DNA of 64,000 nucleotides from Trichobilharzia szidati (taxonomy: Eukaryota; Platyhelminthes; Trematoda; Strigeidida; Schistosomatidae): the NCBI GenBank assembly GCA_944472155.2, contig OX235271.1, positions 87,991,256 to 88,055,255 on the forward strand. The letters run 5' to 3'. Position 1 is the stretch's first letter. Every line of letters starts with the position of its first letter. A model generated the notes under the pieces. It did not search any database, had not been told where the DNA came from, and worked only from the letters and a program-made list of their open reading frames with translations. The translations under genes were made by a program, and so were the position numbers. This document shows, one piece after another, positions 43,151-54,119 of the stretch.

Positions 43151-44710
43151 CATGCATATACGTTAGTAATCTCCACCAATGAAAACTGATGTCGAGTGTC
43201 CCCTCTATGAATAGAATATTTATTTTCTGCTGCAAACAGATAATTTCATTTTTCTACAGTTGACAGAATGTTGCTAGCTTGTGCTGTCAGAAAAAACACT
43301 CGGTCTTACTCTGAAAATGGTATTCTGTCCAAACCATCGTTTCCAGAGCAAAGACAAGAAAAGTAGGGCAATAAGGATCCTGACGAAAAGTTTACTTTTT
43401 CCATCGATGTTGTTATTCCTTTGGGTCTTGAGAGGAAGACAGGACTTCAACCACACATCTCCACTCTGCCGTATTTTCTGCCGTCCTCTTTAGCTAACCC
43501 AACGATTGTCCATAATCTACCATTTCCTCAAACTCACCCGATCTCTCCTATGTCATCCTCCCACCGACGACCCACTCGACGTTTCTCATTCGGGTTCCAC
43601 TCGAGCAATGGCCTGCATTGTGCGTGATTTCACTTGACGTTCTCCCCAACGAGTTGCTGATCCATCTCCATTTTCTCCTCCAAATTTGCTGAGTGATAGG
43701 TTCTTGGTTAGTTTGTCCCATAGTTTCTTGCTGCTAGTCCTTTCTGGCCATTTGATATCCAATATGGAGCGAAGGCAGCTGTTGATGAAAGTTCTCAACT
43801 TATCGGAAATCCTTTCGTGACGCACCCACCAGGTTTCTAACCCGTATAGAAGCACTGACTGACTTCACATTCGTGTTGGAAATGCGAATCTTGTTGCTTG
43901 TGCCGTGGAGCGCAGAAGATTTCCAAAGTGATTTCAGGTTGATAAAGGTGAATCTTGCCTTTCCGATTCTGGCTGGCTTTGACATCTCCATCCGTTCCAC
44001 CTGCCTATGGTTGAAACAATGCTTCCTAGGTAAGTGAAATAAGTAACCTCCGTCAAATCTCTCCCGTTGATGGTGATTGGAGCTGGTTGTTGTTGTTGCT
44101 GCTGCTGTTTGTTGGTTGTCTTCATCACCTCCATCTTCTTTATGTTCACCCGGAGTCCTGTCTTCGCTGTCTGCCTCTTCAGCCAGTTTGTTGGTTTTTG
44201 CCTGCAAGTCTTCGAGTCTCCATGACATTGAGAATACATCATTGACGAAATCCAGATCTTCTAGAGTCTTCTTATCGGTGGTCCAAAGTATTCCTGTTTT
44301 CCCATTACCCATAGTCTAACGCATAATCCGGTCCATCACAGTTATGAGTATCACTGGTGATAATAGACAGCTAGTCTTGTCTTACTCCTGTATTCACTTC
44401 GAACGGCTCGCTGAGCTTTCCGTTGTGGATCACCTGACACATGGCATTGTCATATAGCTGTTGGATGAAGTTGATAAAGATTTGGGGGACTCCATAGTGT
44501 TGAGAGAGTTTGCAAATTACTTTGAGGCTAACGCTGCGCCACCGAAGGCATTTTCGAAGTCTATGAAATTGAGGTAGAGATGTGACTGCCGTTCAATGCT
44601 CTGTTCGATGATGATGTGTGTAGTTGCAATTTGATCAGCACACAATTCACCTTTCCTGAATCCAGCTTGTTCCGAGTGGAGTCCTGCATCCAGTGCATTT
44701 TTTGTTCTCT
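43151..44710 (-). repeat. Inverted duplication, right arm
   Basis: Reverse complement of 37170-38729, with a handful of differences (for example one residue in the 60-residue frame at 43456-43274). The outer limit of identity towards the spacer is GCATGC at 43150-43155. Confidence 0.85.
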
Positions 44711-45530
44711 CAGGGATGAGGCAACTTAGTATCTTACTTGGAGTGGACAAGAGCATTATTCTGTATCAGCTCTTGCAGTAGCCTTAGTCATCTTAATTTG
44801 GTAGTTTGACAAGATAGTCTTTCTTCCAATAAGTAGGCACTTTTCCTTCCTTCCAAACTTTTTGCGACAATGGCGTCAACACATCTGCTGCAGTCTCTGG
44901 ATCTGTTTTCAATGCTTCGGGAGGGGGGATTCCATCTGGTGCTGCTGCCTTTCTAGGCTTCAGTAGCTCGGTTGCATTCAAGATTTCTGCTTTCGTTGGA
45001 GGATTGGTGTCCACTGGCAGACAGTTATGTGCGAGGTGTTGTTGGTATTTCTGGACGAGTTGCAGGTGATGGTCGGTTCAGGAGTCCTTTGAAGTGATCA
45101 GCCCATTGTTTGATTGGTCTCTCCTCCTTGGTAATTAGGTTCCCTCGACCATCTTTTACAGGTTTCGCCTGTGTTGATCTCTTCCCGAAAAGTGTTCTGG
45201 TTACCTGACATGGTGTTGTGAGGTCTCTTTTACTTACAGCGTGCCTGTTCTGCTTCAGTCGTTAGTGTCTTAGAATTGTCTGTTGTCTTTCTTAGCACTC
45301 TTCTTCTTTTCTTTATTGAGTGCAGTGTTCATTTAGCTTAGCTTCTCCCTCTCCTGTCCATCTTTGCATTGGTTCGTCTTCTGCCTCACTATCCTCCTCT
45401 CTTCGATTGGCTGCCAGGTAAGTTTTCGTTGAGGGATACTCCTTGTGTTGGCTCTTCTTTCTTTTTAAAACAGTTGTACATGTTTCCTTGAACATCAACG
45501 CAGGTTTCTTCAGTGATTCCACGTAGTGTC
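43395..45530 (-). mobile_element. RTE-A copy A4
   Basis: Minus strand: LSTPSKILSCLIPERTKNAL, AGFRKGELCADQIATTHI, NFIDFENAFGG, the altered FVND box, FTYLGSIVSTIG, LLYGLETWW, to the RTE 3' end. Upstream: NATELLKPRKAAAPDGIPPP and CTTVLKRKKSQHKEYPSTKT. It ends at about 45530, inside the linker between endonuclease and RT. It shares its disabling lesions with A3 and A5. Confidence 0.87.
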
Positions 45531-46039
45531 CTTTATATTTTTGCAATTTGTACAGTGAAGTTATCTTTGTTAAAAGTAGCTTATATACGATTGGTTTATT
45601 TTTATCAATTTGATACTCATGCTCGGTCATGGAATCTGAAGCCATTTAATTTCTTCATCTTATTGGGAATTGTCAACCTTCTTTCGAGTTCTTGTTTGCT
45701 AAGAATGACTTTGCTATTAATGATTAGTGTTTTCCTGTACCTTCGCATATCATGCAATTTTTAGTAGCTATATCTCACTTTTTGTGAGTTGCTACCTTAT
45801 TCCATTCAATGTCATCTTCTATACCATCTGTCTTTGGTAGTGGCTGTCTACTATTCACTTGCGTTTTGGATGAGGCAAGAACTGCAATATCTTTTTTAAG
45901 AGTTGATCACGGATTGATATCAGTTAGAGAACCACTGAAAACCAGGGAGTACTGGACAGCTGCTGGATGAAACAATCCGTGATAAACTCGTTGAATCAGC
46001 TACGGTTCTCTCTCCAGATAAATGTGGGGGGAGTTGAGT
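45531..46039. other. Spacer with scrap of hammerhead-type SINE
   Basis: GATATCAGTTAGAGAACCAC (45917-45936) and GAGTACTGGACAGCTG (45948-45963) match the 3' part of the H-type SINE in minus orientation. The ribozyme core is no longer recognisable. Confidence 0.45.
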
Positions 46040-46560
46040 GGCGATAACTACACGCTTGCGGTACAAGGATGCCTCGACGAAATTCTGAAGTAGTCCAGAA
46101 AATAGACGCTCTCGACCAATGCAGCGAAATTTGCTACCGTGCTAACGGGACACACGTTAGATCGTATGAGCCAGAGGGAATCATACTCTCATCACTTCAG
46201 ACCAATATAGATCTACAAGTCATGTCAAGTCACGGCTCAAAAGCCACAACACACTGTCGCGTAGTGGCATCTCGTAGTTTCAGATCTTTATGGACAATAC
46301 TAGGGACGTTCACTAGAATCTCTGGAGATATGTTCACTTTTTTATACACATCTCTGGTAAGGTCAAAACTGGAAAGTTACACAGGTGGCCGGTCCTTGTC
46401 TTAAAGGGGAATAACTCTGGAATGGGTTCAAAAGAAGGCAACACGTACGATTCTTGATATGACCAATTTATCATACGACGCAAGACCAAATGGTTTGAAT
46501 GTCCCTCCAGGATTATTTTTGTCCTACAGATTTAGTCCTTCCTCAATACTGACGACACAG
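46040..46560 (+). mobile_element. CR1/Jockey-like RT thumb fragment F
   Basis: Translation shows FTRISGDMFTFLYTSLVRSK LE at about 46310-46374, then, in another frame, WVQKKATRTILDMTNLSYDA at about 46420-46480, and LSYRF. This is the C-terminal region found after the palm in CR1/Jockey-type elements (DMFxxLYxSLVRxxLEY...VQxxATR...LSYxxRL). Short and frame-broken. Confidence 0.6.
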
Positions 46561-48080
46561 AGTCTGGGCTTAACTATAGTTAAAACAGAATGACTTGACT
46601 TTAACTTTATCTGTTTCTAATATATACGCAGGTGAATCATTAATATTCATTATTTATTTCACACACTAGCATAATCATTGATTTCACGCATCTGCGTGAT
46701 TATTGATTTAAATTACTGAATTCCCAGGGTTTGTTAATATTTTTAAAATGTGACATTGATTTTTCTAATTGTATAAATACGGAGTTGTTGTTTAACATTT
46801 TCGACTGTTGTTTGAGACAGTAAAAGCTCTCATATCAACGTCCAGTCTTCTCTTTTATTTGTCTTGCGTGCCCGGCGGTATTATTGTTGTTGTTGTTGAC
46901 GTGCGATTAAGACAGATTAGCCAGCGCATTAGTTAGATTCGCTCGTAGTCTACAAGGTCCTCATATTCACATACATAACAGTTTCTAAAACATAAAATAA
47001 ATCATACAATTACACCAGGAAAAATGTACAAATCCACTGTCATTACAAAAAAACGACAAAAACGTACCGAACAGTATTGAGGGTACGGACAAAATGAACA
47101 GTCAATTAATTACATGTATACACAAATAGAGTGACAGACAAAAAAGAACATTCAAGGTCACATCACGTGGTGAGAGTTACAATAAATTGACCAATAATCG
47201 CGACAAGAAGGTCACATCATATTGGTTAACTGTCTATCATATAATAATAATATAATATATATATTTCCTATCAATGTAGGACACACCAGTTGTACAGGCA
47301 TGGATAAGTATTATTTAAATTACATGAATTTGATTTGTAGTGAAATTACATGGTTGCTGTCCTCTCTGATATCAGTTAGTGAGCACATTCTGATAGTTAG
47401 TCGTTCAATGGAGCACATAAAGAAATATAGTCTTCGCATTAACAAAAAAAACCCAAGTACGTGTCGGATAAATTACAAATACTTGGGAAAAAAATAAAGC
47501 TTGAAGTCAATTCCTCCATATAACTTTGTTGTGTGCGGCATCGTATCTTGTTTTATGTTCAAATTGTGTATTAATTTAAAATGAGTGATTAATTTTTATG
47601 ATTTTGACATCATTTTTTTCAAGTAATACCAGATGTGAATTCAACTGAATGCAGATTAATATTGATCATTGTCAAGCAGATTTGTTTTACTGCGCTCAAG
47701 TCACCCATAGCCCGCTATTTGTCACAGAATGGTTGCTCCGTACGAGTAAGTTGATAAACGCGTAGAAAGCTATATAAAAACCATTTTAGATCGTTGACAG
47801 TGCTTGTATAAGATGATGTACAGCGTCTTGTTATGGTGACAGTGGATTTCATCAAGGATGCTGAGCCATTACTAGCCAAACCTTGAGGGATGATATATGA
47901 GTAAGTGACTTCAATTGTTTCTCAGCTTCAGTCGGAATGTAGATCAATGCAACTTGTACTACAAAGTAAATACAACAGAAATGTACCAGAGGACAAAGAA
48001 AAACCAGGTGGAGTCTAAACGATTTGATTATATTCGCTGTACATTGTAATTTGATGAACAAAAATTTGTTTCTACTATGT
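46561..48080. other. No recognised gene
   Basis: 46740-46985 has a TATA-like TATAAATAC (46775) and TTG repeats (46885-46899) and could be a scrap of an LTR, but no partner was found. A 91-codon frame at 47222-47497 has no recognisable domain. Confidence 0.35.
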
Positions 48081-48370
48081 CTTTTTATGCATTTATGCTA
48101 CTAGTTTATTTATAGTCTTTAGGGAAGTGAGGGTATTTAAGCGCGTTTAGGTACTGTAGTAGACTAATAGTTGATTCGTTCTAGGAATAAATAGTTTATT
48201 TATATGGTCGGTAGAGTGAAATAGTCTTTTTATGCATTTATGCTACTAGTTTATTTATAGTCTTTGGGGAAGTAAGGGTATTTAAGCGCGTTTAGGTACT
48301 GTAGTAGACTAATAGTTGATTCGTTCTAGGGATAAATAGTTTATTTATATAGTCGGTAGAGTGAAATAGT
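48081..48370 (-). repeat. Tandem duplication of the 145-bp 3' end of element E
   Basis: 48081-48225 and 48226-48370 are two 145-bp units differing at only a few positions. On the minus strand the unit covers the last 26 or so codons of the element E ORF (ending LLVYYST, stop at 48292) plus about 66 bp of 3' UTR. Confidence 0.85.
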
Positions 48371-50275
48371 GTGTACAGAGAGCGTTTGAAACTTAAAACT
48401 GTATTGCAGTTCCTGATATCTAGGGGCAGATTGTTCCATATTTTAGAATACATGACTGTGAAGAAGTTTTCGCGGAGTGTTGACTTAAAGGCTTTTATTG
48501 TCACTGTGCAATTTTGGTTACGCAGATCGTAAGAGCCTTCTTGCGCGAATTGTATGTCCTTACTGTCTGAGAATGATATTTTGTGTAGGACCTTATAGAA
48601 GAATACTAGGTTTATAATTAGTCGTCTTGTCCAGAGTGGGTCAAGTTGTAGAATCATGCACCGTGAGATGTAGTCTTTCTTACATTCGTAGCCTAGTAGT
48701 TTTGAGGTAAAATATAGTTGGATACTTTCAATTCTTAGCTTTTCACGTGTGTGAGTGCTGCTAATAATAAATGGACAGTATTCTAGTAGTGGCCTCACAC
48801 AGGTTTTGTACAGAATGAGCTTTGCTTCATTGTCGTGAAAGTTCCTGAGTATGCATCCTAAGAGCATCCTCGACTTTCGAGTCTGTGATGCCAGAGAATG
48901 TTAGGTCACTAGAGTACCTGAGGCCCAAGTCAACGACACCTCGGAGTCTGCTTAGGTTAGCACATTGAAGCGTTAATTTCCTGTCGATTGAGGGTGCACC
49001 GAAGCAGATCCAGCCACATTTTTTAAGGTTAAATTGGAGGTTCCATAAAGACGACCAAGCAGTCACTTTATGTAGTTCTTTTTGTACAACATTCTGGAAG
49101 TACCCTAGGTCATCAGGTTGGAATGTATAAGCTACTTTGAGGTCATCTGCAAAGATGAATGGTTTCCCATGAGTAAAGCAAGCGCATATGTCGTTAATAT
49201 ATAGGGTAAATAGAAGGGGTCCAATGACACTACCTTGTACTACACCAGAGGTGATTTGGCTAGGTCTCGAAGTTATAGATCCGAGTTTAACTATTTGGGA
49301 CCTATTGTTAAGGAATGATTTAAGCCATCCTAATAGCGGGTCACTTATTCCTAAGGATTTCAGCTTGTGCACTAGTAGTAAATGGTCGACACGGTCAAAT
49401 GCCTTTGAGATGTCAAAGTAGATGACAAGTACTAGTTGTCGTCTGTCACGACTGCTGGTCACAAAGTTAAAGAAGTCTAAGTGGCATGTTAAACAAGATC
49501 TGGATTTTAGGAATCCATGTTGGTTCGGACTTATAATATTGCAACTAAGCATATGCTTCATTAGGTTTTCTTTAACTAGTCTCTCCATAATTCTAGAAGC
49601 TATAGGTGTGATATTAATTGGCCTGTAGTTACTGACGTCTGTTTTCGAGCCAGATTTGTGTTTAGGCATAATAAACGTTGTTTTCCATACATCAGGGTAA
49701 GTTTGGGTTTCTAAGGACATTGTGAATATTTTAAGCAGTAGTAAGGGAATGTCAGGGCCACCATATTTATAAAAATAGGATGATATGCCGTCAGTACCGA
49801 AACCTTTTGAGCATTTTGGGGTTCTTATAGTTTGTTTAATGTTAGTATAGTTAAATTCAATAGTGCTAATTAAGTTTGGTGTGTGTGGAGATGGGGTTTG
49901 TGCCACATTAGTAGCAGGGTGTGTATTGAGTAACTGGACTGTGGGCTTAAGGTAGTTACCTGCAAAAGTTGAGTTGAATAATTCACACATGTCTGCGGAA
50001 TTAGTACATAGCCTACCTTTGTCTATGAGGAGGGAAATGCTGTGATTTTTGCGATTCATTCGCTTCTTTAAGATTTCCGTGAGTGCATACACTCTAGCAG
50101 GACTGGCTACTGCGATGCGTTCTTCGTTTCTCATACGGAAATTTCGAGCTTGTGAGATGGAACTAAGGGTGTTAAGTATTAAACCTAGTGTGCCAAAGTC
50201 GTGGTGTTTGAAGTAACTTGTTGAGAGTTTCTTCAGTTTCATACGATCCTTTGGTTTTATGAATGACTTCCTATG
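48081..50275 (-). mobile_element. CR1-like non-LTR retrotransposon E (RT part)
   Basis: Two overlapping minus-strand frames. The first (50242-48827, 471 aa) is a nearly intact RT: NYRPINITPIASRIMERLV, NQHGFLKSRSC, YFDISKAFDRVDHLLLVHKL (motif A), SGVVQGSVIGPLLFTLYIND (motif B), KPFIFADDLKVA (catalytic FADD, unaltered), FNLKKCGW. The second (48867-48292, 191 aa) is the thumb and C-terminal region (YKTCVRPLLEYCPFI). A single frameshift near 48827-48867 separates them. The endonuclease is missing: the 5' end stops at about 50275, where element D begins on the other strand. It is the best preserved catalytic RT in the window. Confidence 0.85.
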
Positions 50276-53200
50276 TGGGGACAGCTCAAGTGTTTGCAGT
50301 GGAATGACAGCATCTATCTATCTGCTTATTCCTTCTGCCTCCATGGTTGTTCACGGCATTCCCGAACTGGTAACTGGGAACGCTTGCGAGAAGCACTGTC
50401 ACGATGTACAGTAATGGAGATGGTTGGCATCCCAGATGTCTCTGTTTATAGACTGCCTCGACCCACTCACCGTATGTCAATTAACACGCCACGCCTGTTA
50501 GCTGTCAAGTTCAGCTCCCGAGACCACTTGACTACTGCTCTCCAGAGATGGCAAGAGACCAAGGACAAGGTCAGCAGACACATTCGCTGCTGCGAGAGCC
50601 GGTCTCGTATCCAAAGGAGAGAACAAAGCGTTGTCAAAGAACATCCCCAACTCCTAGTCACAATACAGCGGTGCAGCACGGACGATGATAAACAGTGTGA
50701 TCCAAGTGCTCCGATTGAACTAGAAGAAAAAAACGCCAACAGGCCGGTTCTCGGGGAATCGGCCAACTAGTTCGTAGGATAACTCCTCAACCGACAGCCC
50801 ACATCACGTCAACCACCCCCCAATACGGGGACGTGGTGAGACTGACTGCCAGTTGCCTGTACAGTAATGTGAGAGGGCTAAGAGGCAAAATAGCTGAACT
50901 TAGACACCTACATTCACAGCTGAACTCCAAAATCATAATACTGACGGAAACCTGGCTGACCCCTACGATGGCAGACAGCGAAGTCAGTATAAATGATATG
51001 GTCCTAGTCAGGCGAGATTGGGACCTGAAAGAAGGAGGTGGAGTCGCCATATACGTCGACAAACAGCTCAGGTGTGTCCATGCAATGGACCCTCCCCTCA
51101 TTGAGCTCCCTGACTCCATATGGTGCCATTTCACCGTTGGGTACTGTATCTAGTGGGCAGCATTCATAGATCACCTTCATGTGGAGCAGACCACAACCAG
51201 GTACTGCTGAATACAATTTCAGTGATACAAGACATGGGTTATGATCAAATTGTCATAGCTGGCAACTTCAATGCCACATCTCTAACTTGATGACGGGATA
51301 TGCCCATGATAGATTTGATCGAAATCTGCTGCATACCATCAGGGAGGTTGGATTCACTGAAAATGTCAGAATGGATACTAGATGTGGCCCAGATTGGAAG
51401 TCTTGTAGACTGGATTATGTGCTCACTAGTGACCAGCTACTAGTGGAAAACCTATAGATCACGACTCCCATAAGTAGTAGTGGCCACGCGGTCATAGCAT
51501 TCGACATAGTCCTCCGCGAGCGTTTACAGTAGGACAATACACAGCCCTATCTGTGTTATAACAAAGCCAATTACACCGAAATGCGAGGACTTTTGTCTGA
51601 AGCAAATTGGCCAAAAAATTGGACAGAGCTTACAGTAGAAGAACACTGGGGAGTGGTAAAGGAGATCATTCACCAGGCGGTCTCAGACACTGTTCCTTTA
51701 GTCACGCCAAAAGCTAGGAAGCAACGTTCATGGCTAAAAAGGGGGATACAACGCCTTCTGCAGGCGAAGCGAAAAGCCTGGTTTGCGTGGCGAGTATCGA
51801 AGAGTCAACCCGAACATGAAGTGTACCTTGAACTCAGGAATCGACGTGACATACGAGTTCGGAGTGATAGAAGGACATTTCAGAGAAACCCCGCCAATAA
51901 GCTTCTCGTGAACCCCAAAAGCCTACACAGGTTTATGTCTGAAAGGAAACCGACCAACCAGGGAGCTTGCAATCTAGTGGGTTCTGATGGGAAATCTCTT
52001 ACTGGTCTCGAAATGGCAGAGACATTCACTCTAGCCTTTCACAGGCAACTGAACAGTAACGAGGATTTTACCCCCACAAAACATCAAGATTACAATGCAA
52101 GACCGACGTGCGAAAACCTCCTGGGTATATTTCAAATTACCCCGGCTATGGTACTCGTAAAATTGGGAAAGTTGGCTTCGGAAAGTCTGCAGGTTGCGAT
52201 GACATAAGACCATCCGTCCTGAAGCAGTGTTCAGAAAGTCTCTGCCAACCCCTAAGTGATCTGTTTCAACACTCCTTTGATGTAGGGAAACTTCCATGTG
52301 AATGGAAACGAGCCATCCTATCCCCTATCTTCAAGGATGGTGACCGGCAGAACGCGACCAGTTACAGACCAGTTGCGCTACTCCCAGTGATATCGAAGAT
52401 ATTGGAAAGTCTCATTGACGACCACATGAGAAAATACTTCGACGGGACTAACCTACTCCATGAAGCATGGCACGGTTTCAGGAGGGGAAGATCCTATGTG
52501 ACGAATCTTCTACTAGCTTGGAACGATTGGATACTATCCTGGGACGTAAAGGTACCAGTCCATGTGATCTTTCTCGACTTTGCGAAAGCATTCGACACAG
52601 TTCACCATGGTCTGCTCCTTCACAAAATAAGCAAGGCGGGTGTTTCTGGAGCACTTCTCGCATGGCTGAAAGATTACTTAGGCGAGAGAGAATTCTGCAA
52701 TAAAGTCAACCGCATCCGATCATCCTGGCACACCTCGGCATCAGGGGTTCCTCAGGGTTCTATCTTAGGGCCGTTGATGTTTTGATTTTTATCAACGACC
52801 TGCCCTGTCAACTGAACTGCTCTTCGCTTCTTTACGCTGACGACGTGAAGATTTGGAGAGCAATAAACTCATCGGAAGACTCCGACAGATTGCAGGCTGA
52901 CCTGCAAACTCTGGGAGACTGAGCTCTGGCTAACGGAATGCCTTTCAACCTAAAGAAGTGCAAAGTAGTGCAACTTCATTCCGGTAGGTCACAGAGCGTT
53001 AATTACACCCTTGGTGGCCAGAACTTGAGTTGTGTGCCATCAGAAGGCGACCTAGGTCTTATTTTAACAGAAAAGCTAGACACCAGTGTAAATTACATGA
53101 GGGACGTCGCCAAAGCTTATGCAACTTTACACTTTATGCATAGGCAGCTGGGAGCTCTTACTCCCGAACTATTCTTAATGTTGTATACGACATACGCGAG

Positions 53201-54075
53201 GCCACTCCTTGAGGTGCATAATATCATTGCTCCTCCGCTACTCAAAAGGGATGCTAACATTCTAGAAAGTGTCCAGAGACGAGCGACAAAATGGGTGATC
53301 GGCCTCCGCAACAAATCATATGAGGAAGGACTGAAGAAATTAAGTCTTTTCACACTTAGTTACCGTAGTCACAGGGGAGACCTCATCACCGTCTATAAGA
53401 TCTTAAATGACCAGGCCCACCGTAATAAAAGCATCCTGCCATTAAGTGATTATAGGCTCCCACGAGGTAACCCGCTAAGGATAGCACACCAGAGACCAAA
53501 GACCCGAGTGCGTTCACATTTCTTCTCGCTTGGAGTTTGCCGTCTCTGGAACGCTTTAACGGCGGCCGTAACTACAGCGCCATCTGTGGAGACTTTTAAG
53601 CGGAAGCTGGACAATCATGCAGAAATGCATGGTTTGTGTCTCAATGGCTTATCCTCTAAAAATTTGAAACCATACTGTCAATGGATAAGCATACAAGCTA
53701 AATCCCCACGACCCGTTCTGTCTTCTCTCACTGTACCGACTACTCTATCTTTTCCTTAGGTCACCTTTATTATTTCACTTATCTCAACCTATTATTATGA
53801 CTATTCTACTTTTATGACTACACCGAATGACCAACAGGTGTTAGGTCAAACTCCATTCACGGCAGCAACTGAGTCCTAACATACTGCACACTACATCTTG
53901 ACCAATCCTCGCACCACTCCTCTTGGAGTCTACCAGAGCTAAAGCAGTCGAGTGGGGGGATTTACTACGCATAAGTTCACCGAAGATCTGGAACCTCTGC
54001 CTTACAATCGAGAAGCGAGCTCAAAGAAATCACTGGTTTATACTAGCTCGTAATCAGGATATTGGATATTGGAGA
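50272..54075 (+). mobile_element. CR1/Jockey-like non-LTR retrotransposon D
   Basis: Order: ORF1 remnant (50273-50770; PRLLAVKFSSRDHLTTAL), endonuclease (50833-51480; VRGLRGKIAELRHLHSQL, ILTETWLTP), linker (51581-52207), RT (52108-52785; YRPVALLPVISKILESLI, VIFLDFAKAFDTVHH, SGVPQGSILGPL) and, after a one-base shift near 52783, SSLLYADDVKIW (catalytic YADD unaltered, about 52830-52860). The thumb follows at 52938-53759 (KKCKVVQLHSGRS, YTTYARPLLEV, QRRATKWVIGLR). Several stops and shifts. The 3' end shows a short direct repeat (GATATTGGATATTGGAGA, 54056-54074), as in CR1-type ends. It stops about 45 bp before the DOLPP1 start codon. Confidence 0.88.
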
Positions 54076-54119
54076 TCGCGGTAATTTTCCGTGGGGAGTT
54101 ACTGTAGTTGAATGTAAAC

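Noticed and set aside
46740..46990. LTR-type promoter region
   Set aside because: Single TATA-like motif and TTG repeats only; no gag/pol beside it and no second copy in the window.
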